DNA from: an uncultured bacterium | GTDB taxonomy: Bacteria; Cyanobacteriota; Vampirovibrionia; Gastranaerophilales; Gastranaerophilaceae | Length of the DNA stretch: 64,000 nucleotides | Assembly (NCBI GenBank): GCA_902777385.1 | Contig: CACYTP010000015.1 | Coordinates: forward strand, 21,799 to 85,798 | Direction of reading: 5' to 3' | Shown here: positions 54,548 through 64,000 of the stretch, one piece after another | How the letters are laid out: each line of letters starts with the position of its first letter | How positions within the stretch are numbered: position 1 is the first letter of the stretch | Program-made: the position numbers and the translations under genes | The notes under the pieces: generated by a model | Told to the model about the DNA's origin: nothing | Database searches by the model: none | The model's input: the letters and a program-made list of their open reading frames with translations, nothing else

Positions 54548-54723
54548 ATTTTACGGTCGTAGAGAAATATATCAAGAAATATAATTTGTATAGATTACAT
54601 TTAAGCAGATATTTGCAAAAATATGAAAAATATAAAAAGAGAAATTCTATTTTATGGGGTGTAATTGTATTTTTAGCCGTATTACTTGTGTCGGCAATTT
54701 TTTATATCGGATATAAATTTTAA
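54484..54723 (+). CDS. Small protein with C-terminal membrane anchor, possibly 5'-truncated by frameshift
   Basis: 79 aa. A soluble helical part (YYEFLGQDGKEWLADFIALN, then basic YLQKYEKYKKRN) is followed by one membrane segment (about 56-77, ILWGVIVFLAVLLVSAIFYI). The ATG at 54484 has no SD; the nearest strong SD-ATG (54455) is in another frame. An in-frame stop at 54466 blocks an upstream extension. No family is recognised. It could be a tail-anchored protein with its first ten residues lost to an indel. Confidence 0.55.
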   Translation: MQYYEFLGQDGKEWLADFIALNFTVVEKYIKKYNLYRLHLSRYLQKYEKYKKRNSILWGVIVFLAVLLVSAIFYIGYKF

Positions 54724-54783
54724 TATTTTGGTTTATAATATACAAATGCACGAGCGTATTAAATGTCGGAAAACTGAGGTAGA

Positions 54784-55595
54784 ATGGAAAAGATTGTAAT
54801 AATCGGGTCGGACAGTTATATAGCAACAGGTTTGGAAAATCATCTGAAAAACTGTAAGACAGATAAATTATATTTTAATAACTGGTCAGAGAATATTGAT
54901 TTGTTGCAGCAAGCGGACTGTGTAATTAATTTTTCCATAGCACCTGATTTTTCGACCCGTAAAATTGAACCTGAAGATGTCTTGTATGTACAAATTGCCA
55001 AACATCTGAAGAGCAGTCAAACCCGTTATATTTTTATAAGTTCGTGCAAGGTATACGGGACTTGCGATAATGTGCTAATTCATAAAGAAACAGATGCTTT
55101 GTGCGGATGGGATATATATTCCCAAAACAAAATAAAGACGGAGCAGGCTTTGACGGATATTCTTAAAGATCGTTTAACTGTATTAAGGATTCCTAATGTT
55201 ATAGGTGAACCTGTTAAACGTGCCGGTTACAAGACTTTTATCGGATGGATATGCGAAAGTTTTTTGAAGGATTGTAAGCTGACGGTAACCCAAAATGCTG
55301 ATGGGTAAAAGATTTCATTACAAAAGATTTTTTACATGAAAATATTGCTGCACTGATTTATCTGAACAAAACCGGTGTATATAACGTATCAGCAGGGTTT
55401 GGTACGGCAGTCAGGGATGTTTTGACAGGTTATGTCGGTACAGAAAATGTCGATTTTCGGGGACAGGATTTGCCGCTTAGGGATCAGTTTATTCTTGACA
55501 ACAGTAAATTAACTAATGTAACCGGCTGTCAAATTACTTCCAACCATATTTCACAGTATTTGGAGCTGTGTCGTTCGCAAATGTTATCACAATAG
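54784..55595 (+). pseudogene. NAD-dependent epimerase/dehydratase-like gene with a frameshift
   Basis: SD GAGGT precedes ATG. The first frame (174 codons) has the Rossmann start KIVIIGSDSYIATGLENHL, SSCKVYGTC and the YSQNKIKTEQAL motif (YxxxK) of extended SDRs. It stops at TAA 55306-55308, right after GGG (55303-55305). The -1 frame continues the protein without gap, VKDFITKDFLHENIAALI to CRSQMLSQ and TAG 55593-55595, with the expected C-terminal NVSAG segment. Adding one G to the GGG run joins the frames. Either a decayed gene, a sequencing error, or a slippage-controlled one. The substrate is probably a nucleotide sugar. Confidence 0.82.
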
Positions 55596-55807
55596 TATTT
55601 GACATAATATTTAGTAATTTAAGTTTTGTAAACTGCTTGAAGCCACTGTTTTTGAGGTATTTTTTTTTGTAAATTTTTCGTTACAATTTATAAAAAATTT
55701 ATATATCAGAAACCCCTGTTATAAGTGTATTTCGAACAATAGTTTTTAAAAGTTGGAATTAAAAGGAATTTTTTGCTTTACAAGATGAAAAAATTTTATC
55801 TGTGTGA

Positions 55808-55813
55808 TATAAT
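55808..55813 (+). promoter_or_regulatory. Candidate extended -10 of the giant adhesin gene
   Basis: TATAAT preceded by a TG dinucleotide (TGTGA-TATAAT), about 70 nt before the ATG at 55881. Confidence 0.4.
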
Positions 55814-55880
55814 TATGATTGAGATGCGAGCTTAATAAATTGCAGATTTGTGCGGAAGTTAAGAGGATATTTGTAGATAT

Positions 55881-58800
55881 ATGCCAATAAAAAAGAATAT
55901 CAAGAAACAAGTGAAGAAATTATTTGCAAAAGCATTTGTACTTTCTGCTATACTTGGCATGACAACTTTTGGAACACAAGCTGCTGAAACCGTTTCCCCA
56001 TCCGAATACATCTCAGATACAGCACATCTCAGTATAAGTAGTGATGATATAAGCTCAATCGAAAATGATAAAAAATCCTCTATTTTACGCAGGGTGAAAT
56101 TAAATGGCGTAGTAACGGGCGGTGCATCTTATTCCACGCTGAATAAAGCAGTTTCTGACGACGATGCGGAAAGAGAATATAATCTGCCTTCAGCCGGAGA
56201 AACCATATCCGCTCCTCTTGGTGCTATGGGCGGAGCTGATTCGACTCTGACAATAAATGGTGTATCTGAAACCTATGGTATAAATGGTAATAATAAGGGC
56301 GGTGTTACTGTTGGTTCGGGACAGACATTAATCTTAAACAGTATTGCTAATATTTCAGGATTTACAACCCCGTTTATAACTAACAGTGTAGATGGTACCG
56401 TAACCATAAATAATACCGTGTTTACAAATAACACAAGTTTAGCAGAGTATGTTGATATATACAACTCAGGTACAATCAACCTTAATGCCGCAAGCGGGAA
56501 AACAGTTACATTTAACGGTGCTGTAATCGGTGATGACGGTACATTGGTTATCAACAATGATCCGACTGTCAAAGGCGGTGAATATATATTCAACAGTACC
56601 CTTGGCGGTACATTGGATATTCATAACAGTGCAGTAATAAGACTTGGCAGTAAAGAACAGGAAGATGGCAGTACAACCTACGGTGTTCTTGCTCTGAAAG
56701 GATTTCATCCGCAGGGAGGTACCGTTACACTTGACCTTAGAAATGATCATATTGATGTCCATCACTTTGGAAATGTTACGCAGGATGCATCTGTAGACCA
56801 CTGGTTGGATATTGACTTAGATGCAAAGACTTCTGACAGATTTACTGCAGATTCTACTACTGCTGTGTCGGGTGATATATTAATCGGTAAGCTTAATTTG
56901 ATAACAGGTTCGAATGATAATGACTCACCGGAAATGGTAGTAAATCTTTCAAAAAATTCTTTCAGATTCGCCATGAGTTTGACTCCTGATTTTTCTATTG
57001 AAAATGATATTAGAAAAGCTGCAGGTGTAACGTATGATGTCCGTACTTTGGATTATGATTTTTTGAGTGGTAATTTTATATTTAATGCTAAAAGATTTAA
57101 TCCTAACGGTGGTACTGTTGATATGGTTTATAAAACAAGCAGGGATTATCTTGAGCTTGGAAAAGGTAATCATGCGACCTACAATGATTTTACCACCTCG
57201 CCTGATGCTAATCATACTTATGTTGTAATCCTTAACAGTAATATTTATTACTTCAAACCTAATGAGTCAACCGAAAAATTAAATGATGCAATCATTAATC
57301 TTGCTGCAACAGGTTCTTTAGCTGTTAAACAGGTTACGTCAAATGATGACTATATATTTGAATTAGATGGCAAATATTATACATACAGTATTGCGTTATT
57401 GCCAAAATCAATCTGGGAAGAAGATGATTCGAACGCGAATCCCGGCAATTACAATTTTTATGAAATAAATGGTGCGTCAAGTGATTATCATAATATTGTT
57501 TTGCGTACGGATTTCATGAATGCGGTGGATACAACTACCTGGACAGCATCTAATGCCGGTACTGCGGAGACATACGTCTGGGCAAACGATAAGATCCCTC
57601 TCGCAAGTAATATTAAACCTGTTTTTGACGGTGAAGGTAAGTTGACAAGTGTAAGCGGGATGATACGTTTTAATTTACCCCTTAACCAAACTTCAACCGA
57701 TACAAAGTATTATAAGTACGACTATACTGTTCCTTATGATTACACAAAAGCTCCGTCAAGACTGAGCAATTTAGAGAATTATATTACAAATCAGTATTTC
57801 TACAATTTTAGCAACGCTGGAGAAGGTGGTGCTATTTCTAATTCTTCAACTGGCGGATTTAGCATAAATGCTGATTTTATAAGTAATACTGCCATATCTC
57901 ATCGTGGTGGGGCAATCTACAACGCGAAAAATGCAAGTCTTGGTTTTATTTCAGGTACATTTATAAATAATGCGGCTACAGGTCACGGCGATACCATTGG
58001 TAATGGCGGTGTGTTTATGAATGATACCGGTGGTACGGTCAGCGCGATAATGGGTGATTTTATCGGTAATAAGGCAGGCAGGTCCGCCGGTGTTATCAGA
58101 AATGATGGTATCATTAATATTGTACAGGGTCAGTTTATAGGTAACAGAGCCGGGACTGATGGTGATGGCTGGGGTGGTGTAATTTCCAATAAAGCTACTA
58201 CTTCAAAAATAGAAGTTGTCCTTGGTAATTTTATTGCTAACAGTGCTAGCAAGGGTGGCGGTGCAATTGATATGAACGGTACATTAGGTACCGTTATCGG
58301 TGACTTTATCGGTAATTCCGCACTTGCCGGGGATAATGGCGGTGGTGCTGTTCGTATTGAAGATGGTTATATAGGTTCTCTCACCGGTGACTTTATCGGT
58401 AATACTGCCATAAAAGGTGGTTCCGTTCTGGTTAAGGGTAGCGGAGAAAAATTCGGTACTTTATATGGTAAATTTATCGGTAACAAAGCGACATCAGGGG
58501 ATGGCGGTTCAATATATGTCAACGATGAAACTTCAAATATGGGTGCCGTTTATGGTGATTTTATAAACAATACGGCAACCGTTAACGGTGGTGCAATTTA
58601 TAATAAAGGTGAGATAAGCCGATTATCAGCAAACTTTATTGCAAACAAAGCTGATTCAAATGGTGGTGCTATTTATAATGACGGCGCATCTTCCATTGTT
58701 AAATTGGTTGCGAATCCTTATGGTAATATCTTATTTACCGATAATAAAGCAGGCAGCAGTTACAATGATATTTATAATAATGGCGGAAGAGTAGAACTTA

Positions 58801-61800
58801 ATGCATTAGGCAATGCAAATGAAAATTATTCAATAACCTTTAACGGTGAAATCGATGGTGCTAACGGTATAATTGATGTCAATAATGATTCTGTAATTAA
58901 GGGTGGCGAATATATCTTTAACAACACGATTAGAAATAATACACTTAATATTTACAATCATGCTGATATTAAGCTTGGCAGCGTAGTTCAGTCTGATGAT
59001 ACAACAACCTATGGTACTTTAGCACTTAACGGTTTAACAAATGATACTAATGGAGGTGCTATAGACAGCAGAAACGGTCACCTTGAATATCATAATTTGG
59101 GTGCTGTCAACCTCTCATCTGATTTAAATCTTAAACTGGATGCCGATTTGGCAAATCCTATAACAGTAGAAAGTACTGATTACTACACTGATACATATTA
59201 TGCAAATTCTTTCACCGGTAGTGGCAAATTGATTATCAAAAATCTTTTGATTAACACACAGTCAGTTGGGGATTCAATTGAAACAAAAGTTGGTAATGAT
59301 GTATTGATTAATCATATTGCTCTTGCCTCAGGTTTTGCACCTGATTATAAACAAGGTGTTACAAAGAATTATATCGTTTCAATAAATAACAGAGCCGGAG
59401 ACGGAGTTTATTTCTATTTTGAAGATTCTTCCAAAGTTAATTTGGTAAGTGCTACTCGTTTAGACAAATCTAATGTAGCATATAATATGCTGGCAGATGA
59501 AAATATTACGACTGATTTAGAAAATTTAGAATTAACTGATGGTAAAGTCGGAACTCAGGCAGGTAATGAATTTGTTATTACAGGTAACGGCTATAACGTA
59601 GATGGCGATGGTAAAGAAGGTATTACTACAGGCACAGGAAAAACTATCACTATTAATAACGTAGGTATTGATACATCAGGAATAAAGACCGGTAACGGTT
59701 TCTTTGGATTTGAAGCTGCAAACGGCAGTGTATTAAATAATTCCGGTACTGCAACATTAAACAACAGTGTATTTACAAACAATACAGCAAGTGAAAATGG
59801 CGGTGTATTAAATAACTCCGGTACTGCAACATTAAACAACAATACATTTACAGATAATGAAGCTGCAAACGGCGGTGTATTAAATAACTCCGGTACTGTA
59901 ACATTAAACGATAATACATTTACAAGTAATGAAGCAAGTGCAAACGGTGGTGCTATATACAACTCAGGTACATTGAACTTTGCCGGAACAAATATTTTCT
60001 TCGGCAATTCAGCTGCTGGTGCTGCAAACGATATTTACAACACCGGAACAATCAATCTTACCTCTGATTCAATAACGAATATAACCGGTGGAATTTCCGG
60101 TACAGACGGTACGATTTCTATTGCACCAAGAGCAGTATTAAATTTAGACGGAGAGATTTCCGACAATTCAATCACAATTGGTGGTGGCACAATAAATCTG
60201 CTCGAAAACGGAGAATTAAATCTTGAAGGACTTACAGGTACACCGGGAAATTCTCTGTTAAATACTGTAAACGGTTCTATAGAAACGAGCACTGTCGGAA
60301 ACCTGACGTTAACTAATTCAATCAAACTCGCACTTGATGTTGCTTTAACAGGCTCAGGTGATACTGATAAAATATTGGCTTCAAATGTTTCCGGCGGCGG
60401 TAGATTGATAATCAATTCAATCAACCTCATTGCAGGTGAAGGTGGCAATAAATTTGATATCACACTGACAACAAATCCGGATTTGTACAATGTGTTTAAG
60501 TTATCTGACAATATTCTGGCAAATATAACGAAGGCATCGGGAGTAACATATACAGTCAACAACGTTACATATAATAACAAAACCGGAATATTGACATTTA
60601 ATGGTGATGTTTCTTTTGAATTAAAACCAACAATAGATGCGGTAAAAACTGCAAGTACAGAATATCTTGGACTCGGAGCAGGTAACCACGCTACATATGA
60701 CAATCTTGTAACGACAAAAGATGCAGACCATCCGGATATAGTTGTTATAGGCAGTACAACATATTTCTTCAAAGCCAATGAATCAGATGATGAAAATACT
60801 GCAAAAATACGTAATCTTGCGGCAACAGGTTGGACAGCTTTAAAAGAAGTAACAGCAAGCGAGGATTATATCTTTAAAGTCGGAGGCAAGTATTATACAT
60901 ACACAGCAGCAGACTTGCCAAATTCAATTTGGAAAACTGCCGATGCTACTGCAAACAGTTATGATTTTGAAATTAAAGAAGGTGATTCTTCCGCATACTA
61001 CAACTTCAATTTTAAGGACAATGACAGATTTACATGGACTAACAGCGGTTCATCGGAATCGGCTCCTGTGTGGCACGAAGATACAAATACCGCAACAGGT
61101 ACAATAAAGATTACTCTGCCGCGTACAACTGTTATTGGTGATACTTCAACTACTGCGAGAACTAATCGTTATTATACATACACCTACACTATGCCTGATG
61201 GTTACACAAAAGCAGCATCAAGAAACACTTCAGGCTCCGCTGATGTTACAGATACGTTGTTTATTGGCCTAAATTCCGCAAATAGAGGCGGTGCAATGTA
61301 TGTAAGCGGCAGAACTGTAGATACGGTTAATGCTGACTTTATAGGCAACACCTCATCTCACAAGTATGGTTCAGGTGCAATTGGACTTGAGGGTACGGGT
61401 ACGAGTAAAATCAAAAATTTAATCGGTAATTTCCTTTATAATACGGCAACTGTAGAAAACGGCGGTGCAATTGGTAAAGGCGGCAATGCAACAATAGGAA
61501 ATCTGACCGGTAACTTTATAGCAAACCGTGCACACATAGCAGGCGGTGCTATATATACCAGAAACGCTTTAGACTCTATTACCGGTGACTTTATCGGAAA
61601 TATTGCTGAAACCGGTGGTGGCGGTGCTATATGGCATGACGGTAAGGGGACTATCTATTCAATAGCAGGTGATTTTATTGGTAATATCGCAGGTACAGAT
61701 GGCGGTGCAATTATATTAGGTGCAAATACTGCTAAAATAGGTACGATTACAGGTAATTTCATAGGTAACTATGCCGGTAATTCAGGCGGTGCATTGTTTG

Positions 61801-64000
61801 TTACTAAGCCTGATATGACGATTGATAAAATTGTTGGTAATTTCCTTAGTAATAGTGCAGTGGTAAATGCTGGTGCATTATATAATGAAGGTACAATAAC
61901 TGCTATAAATGGCGATTTCATCGATAATAGTGCGGCAGATACAGGCGGTGCAATTTATAATAAGGGTACTATAAGTTCTATCGAGGGTGACTTCATAAAT
62001 AACAATGCAGGTAATGTCGGTGCGATTTTTAATCGTGGTACTATTACTGCTATAAATGGTGACTTTGTAAATAATGAGTCAACAATCTCAGGTGGTGGGG
62101 CTGTTAAAAATAATACCGGTTCAGGTGCTATTGGTACAATTATCGGTGATTTTATTAATAACAAAACAGCTACTGATGGTGGTGCAATTCATAATGCTAA
62201 CGGAGCTACCATTGGGTCAATCACGGGTGATTTTATTGGTAATAGTGCAGTAAATCGCGGGGGTGCTATTTACCTTGTTGATAATAGTTCTGCTATATCA
62301 GATATCATCAATGCCAAATTCTCAGATAACTTCGTCCAAACTACAGGTGGCAGTGCTACTGTTCAGGGTGGTGCGATTTATACAAAACGTGATCTTAAAC
62401 TGACAGCTGATGGTTCGGTTGAACATAATGACGGTATATCCACAATCAGCGGAAACTATGTATCTAACGACAACGGTACTACTAAGAACTACGAAGCTAT
62501 ATATGTTGACTATGCAGGTGCAAGTGTTACTTTAAACGCAATTAACGGCGGCGAATTTGTCATCAACGACTATATCAACGGTTTAAGCGGTTATACGGCA
62601 AACTTAACCGGTGACAGCACCGGTATAATAGGACTTTATAATGATGTCAGAAACGGTAATGTAACAGTTACTGATACTGTAGGTACAGTCAGTCTTGCAA
62701 ACGATACGGTACACAATTATCAGATGCGCCGGTTGAACTCTGATGCAGCAGCAAAATGGAGTATAGATATTAATCCTGCAACAGCAATAGCAGATAATAT
62801 TACGACTTCTGTTGCGGGTACGGGTACATTGACGATTAACAATTTCAACCTGCTTGATGGCAAGACATTCAGTGATATTACAGACGATCACTGGAAGGTT
62901 CAGATACTTCATAATGTAACAGGTAACAACGAATTACAGCTTGCGCTTTCTTCTGCTGCAATTTCACAGCTTGGTGGGGACGCTGTTCACAAAGTATTTG
63001 AAATTATTGATACCGAAACAGGAGCAGATGTCGTAACATCTACAACACATTGGAATAATGAATTCTACAATTGGCACCGTGACAATGCGACAGAACACTA
63101 TGGTGTGCTTGGACTTGCGAAAACAAATACTGACAATGATTCTATCGGTTATACGGAAGACCATACCAATTATGTTCCTGGTACACGTGAAAACGACTCA
63201 TACATAGGTGACGCATTAAATCTGGTAAATACAGCAACAATCGGTGACAGAGAGTTTAGTACGATGGATGCGAGTGCGGTATACAATTTAGGCAGCAGTT
63301 ATGCAGTAAGTGGAGTAGGCACGACAGGAGCCGGAGTATTCACGATAAGTGGTGCAAAGACCGACACAAGTATATCTACGATAGATTTGCAAGAAAAGAC
63401 AGGTTTTGTTGTTTCAAATGCAAGTACATTGAACTTCAATGATGTAAAAGTGAAGAATGCGACAGGAGCAGTCGTAACGTTAAACAATGCTGATGCGGAA
63501 TTAAACGTAACATCTAATTCAGTAATAGCTGGCGACGTAACGAACACGTCAGGCACGGTAGCGAATGCGGGAAGTATAACGGGCGCGGTAGATAATAGCG
63601 GAACGTTTACTAATAGCGGCAGTATTGGCGGAGCGTTAAGTAATGGCGGCACATTCACGAATACCGGAAGCATTGCGGGCGATGTGAATAATAGCGGTTC
63701 ATTAACATCATCAATAGATAATTTAGGCGGAACAATAACGAATAATGCAGTATTCAATATGTCCGGCGATTTGAGTAAAGATATTTCAGGAACGGGTACG
63801 ACAGTATTACAGTCAGCAACAGCAGCCGTAACTGCAGACAGAACAGTAACGGGTACATTAGATGTAAACGGTAATACAATCGGCATGAGTGACAGTGCAT
63901 ATGAAACATTGACTGTCGGAAAATTAACCAATAATGGTGGATTAACGTTAGATGTAAACGCAAATACAGATAGTGCAGACCAAATAGCAATAACAGGCAG
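55881..64000 (+). CDS. Giant Pmp-like/autotransporter-type beta-helix adhesin (3' end outside window)
   Basis: Open from ATG 55881 to the window edge, over 2,700 codons; the same frame holds at all four internal points checked. Residues 1-36 are a basic plus hydrophobic signal peptide (KKLFAKAFVLSAILGMTTFG, then TQAA). The rest is repeat-rich beta-helix with many GGAI/GGAIYN and FxxN units (FIGNSA, NANFI..N), the two hallmark motifs of chlamydial polymorphic outer-membrane proteins. A roughly 200-residue non-repeat module occurs twice. The right end shifts to short N/G/T repeats (GSIxGxVxNSG) typical of autotransporter passengers. A translocator domain, if any, lies beyond the edge. AGAGGA is 13 nt upstream, a loose SD. 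Surface adhesion is the likely role. Confidence 0.85.
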   Translation, partial: MPIKKNIKKQVKKLFAKAFVLSAILGMTTFGTQAAETVSPSEYISDTAHLSISSDDISSIENDKKSSILRRVKLNGVVTGGASYSTLNKAVSDDDAEREYNLPSAGETISAPLGAMGGADSTLTINGVSETYGINGNNKGGVTVGSGQTLILNSIANISGFTTPFITNSVDGTVTINNTVFTNNTSLAEYVDIYNSGTINLNAASGKTVTFNGAVIGDDGTLVINNDPTVKGGEYIFNSTLGGTLDIHNSAVIRLGSKEQEDGSTTYGVLALKGFHPQGGTVTLDLRNDHIDVHHFGNVTQDASVDHWLDIDLDAKTSDRFTADSTTAVSGDILIGKLNLITGSNDNDSPEMVVNLSKNSFRFAMSLTPDFSIENDIRKAAGVTYDVRTLDYDFLSGNFIFNAKRFNPNGGTVDMVYKTSRDYLELGKGNHATYNDFTTSPDANHTYVVILNSNIYYFKPNESTEKLNDAIINLAATGSLAVKQVTSNDDYIFELDGKYYTYSIALLPKSIWEEDDSNANPGNYNFYEINGASSDYHNIVLRTDFMNAVDTTTWTASNAGTAETYVWANDKIPLASNIKPVFDGEGKLTSVSGMIRFNLPLNQTSTDTKYYKYDYTVPYDYTKAPSRLSNLENYITNQYFYNFSNAGEGGAISNSSTGGFSINADFISNTAISHRGGAIYNAKNASLGFISGTFINNAATGHGDTIGNGGVFMNDTGGTVSAIMGDFIGNKAGRSAGVIRNDGIINIVQGQFIGNRAGTDGDGWGGVISNKATTSKIEVVLGNFIANSASKGGGAIDMNGTLGTVIGDFIGNSALAGDNGGGAVRIEDGYIGSLTGDFIGNTAIKGGSVLVKGSGEKFGTLYGKFIGNKATSGDGGSIYVNDETSNMGAVYGDFINNTATVNGGAIYNKGEISRLSANFIANKADSNGGAIYNDGASSIVKLVANPYGNILFTDNKAGSSYNDIYNNGGRVELNALGNANENYSITFNGEIDGANGIIDVNNDSVIKGGEYIFNNTIRNNTLNIYNHADIKLGSVVQSDDTTTYGTLALNGLTNDTNGGAIDSRNGHLEYHNLGAVNLSSDLNLKLDADLANPITVESTDYYTDTYYANSFTGSGKLIIKNLLINTQSVGDSIETKVGNDVLINHIALASGFAPDYKQGVTKNYIVSINNRAGDGVYFYFEDSSKVNLVSATRLDKSNVAYNMLADENITTDLENLELTDGKVGTQAGNEFVITGNGYNVDGDGKEGITTGTGKTITINNVGIDTSGIKTGNGFFGFEAANGSVLNNSGTATLNNSVFTNNTASENGGVLNNSGTATLNNNTFTDNEAANGGVLNNSGTVTLNDNTFTSNEASANGGAIYNSGTLNFAGTNIFFGNSAAGAANDIYNTGTINLTSDSITNITGGISGTDGTISIAPRAVLNLDGEISDNSITIGGGTINLLENGELNLEGLTGTPGNSLLNTVNGSIETSTVGNLTLTNSIKLALDVALTGSGDTDKILASNVSGGGRLIINSINLIAGEGGNKFDITLTTNPDLYNVFKLSDNILANITKASGVTYTVNNVTYNNKTGILTFNGDVSFELKPTIDAVKTASTEYLGLGAGNHATYDNLVTTKDADHPDIVVIGSTTYFFKANESDDENTAKIRNLAATGWTALKEVTASEDYIFKVGGKYYTYTAADLPNSIWKTADATANSYDFEIKEGDSSAYYNFNFKDNDRFTWTNSGSSESAPVWHEDTNTATGTIKITLPRTTVIGDTSTTARTNRYYTYTYTMPDGYTKAASRNTSGSADVTDTLFIGLNSANRGGAMYVSGRTVDTVNADFIGNTSSHKYGSGAIGLEGTGTSKIKNLIGNFLYNTATVENGGAIGKGGNATIGNLTGNFIANRAHIAGGAIYTRNALDSITGDFIGNIAETGGGGAIWHDGKGTIYSIAGDFIGNIAGTDGGAIILGANTAKIGTITGNFIGNYAGNSGGALFVTKPDMTIDKIVGNFLSNSAVVNAGALYNEGTITAINGDFIDNSAADTGGAIYNKGTISSIEGDFINNNAGNVGAIFNRGTITAINGDFVNNESTISGGGAVKNNTGSGAIGTIIGDFINNKTATDGGAIHNANGATIGSITGDFIGNSAVNRGGAIYLVDNSSAISDIINAKFSDNFVQTTGGSATVQGGAIYTKRDLKLTADGSVEHNDGISTISGNYVSNDNGTTKNYEAIYVDYAGASVTLNAINGGEFVINDYINGLSGYTANLTGDSTGIIGLYNDVRNGNVTVTDTVGTVSLANDTVHNYQMRRLNSDAAAKWSIDINPATAIADNITTSVAGTGTLTINNFNLLDGKTFSDITDDHWKVQILHNVTGNNELQLALSSAAISQLGGDAVHKVFEIIDTETGADVVTSTTHWNNEFYNWHRDNATEHYGVLGLAKTNTDNDSIGYTEDHTNYVPGTRENDSYIGDALNLVNTATIGDREFSTMDASAVYNLGSSYAVSGVGTTGAGVFTISGAKTDTSISTIDLQEKTGFVVSNASTLNFNDVKVKNATGAVVTLNNADAELNVTSNSVIAGDVTNTSGTVANAGSITGAVDNSGTFTNSGSIGGALSNGGTFTNTGSIAGDVNNSGSLTSSIDNLGGTITNNAVFNMSGDLSKDISGTGTTVLQSATAAVTADRTVTGTLDVNGNTIGMSDSAYETLTVGKLTNNGGLTLDVNANTDSADQIAITG
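57140..57780 (+). repeat. Intragenic duplicated module, copy A
   Basis: Encodes YLELGKGNHATYNDF, IYYFKPNES, INLAATGS, DDYIFELDGKYYTYS, LPKSIW and KYYKYDYTVPYDYTKAPSR, all with counterparts in copy B. Confidence 0.8.
60650..61250 (+). repeat. Intragenic duplicated module, copy B
   Basis: Encodes YLGLGAGNHATYDNL, TYFFKANES, RNLAATGW, EDYIFKVGGKYYTYT, LPNSIW and RYYTYTYTMPDGYTKAASR. Same order as copy A with moderate divergence. Confidence 0.8.

Noticed and set aside
56273..63990. Many reverse-strand frames of 60-250 codons
   Set aside because: They are shadows of the giant plus-strand adhesin, hydrophobic because of its Asn/Gly/Thr-rich codons, and lack starts with SD.

Overview
The window reads as AT-rich chromosome from a Gram-negative-type (diderm) anaerobe, most likely a gut Gastranaerophilales (Vampirovibrionia/Melainabacteria). 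This is inference from four things: prepilins starting with the FTLAEVLITLGIIGVVAA signature, a full peptidoglycan pathway alongside OmpA-like and AsmA-like envelope proteins, an anaerobe's oxygen defence (desulfoferrodoxin, ferritin, rubrerythrin), and a GGGtGRT/Fe-S scaffold pair. I saw no rRNA, tRNA, CRISPR array, transposase or prophage.

Layout. 1-2070: end of an M16 peptidase, an OmpA-like protein, desulfoferrodoxin and ferritin. 2250-3770: three small unknown genes. 3830-7310: NFACT/RqcH, a YhaM-like HD exonuclease and ilvC. 7310-8980: a prepilin gene riddled with palindromic repeats and preceded by a poly-G tract. 9500-15450: the minus-strand murF-mraY-murD-ftsW-murG block. 15500-16350: rplU-rpmA. 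16600-18160: an unknown protein plus an overlapping small membrane protein (possible toxin/immunity pair). 18200-19900: an XRE regulator divergent from a second prepilin, then a cysteine-cluster protein. 20040-23380: tig-clpP-clpX. 23430-28160: HExxH protein, membrane protein, CheR-like methyltransferase and calpain-like protease. 28250-34480: AsmA-like protein, a 51-aa gene, secF-secD and dapA. 34680-45740: matrixin-like protease, homocitrate-synthase-like enzyme, TPR protein, GGGtGRT pair, AAA+ ATPase, trmFO, aroC and a solute-binding lipoprotein. 46050-64000: a surface-protein region with a TVEP-repeat protein, a filamentous adhesin, metabolic genes, a repeat-rich decayed stretch, and a giant Pmp-like beta-helix gene that runs off the window.

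The most notable signals are these. (1) The filamentous adhesin has a signal peptide, a long Asp-Ala repeat and a C-terminal PilZ-like domain with both c-di-GMP-binding motifs. (2) A poly-G tract just after a strong SD-ATG leaves that ATG out of frame with a prepilin gene, which is the arrangement of a phase-variable switch. (3) Palindromic repeats are translated in that prepilin's N-terminus and its FTLAE signal is duplicated. (4) At least eight genes lack a clear Shine-Dalgarno site and have a -10 hexamer 6-7 nt before the ATG, suggesting leaderless transcripts next to otherwise SD-led genes. (5) Four otherwise unrelated proteins carry an N-terminal SFxG motif, three of them in one 5-kb cluster. 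(6) The 8.1-kb open frame at the right edge is an adhesin with internal duplications.

Start codons were chosen from SD or promoter position, so several differ from the longest possible frame.
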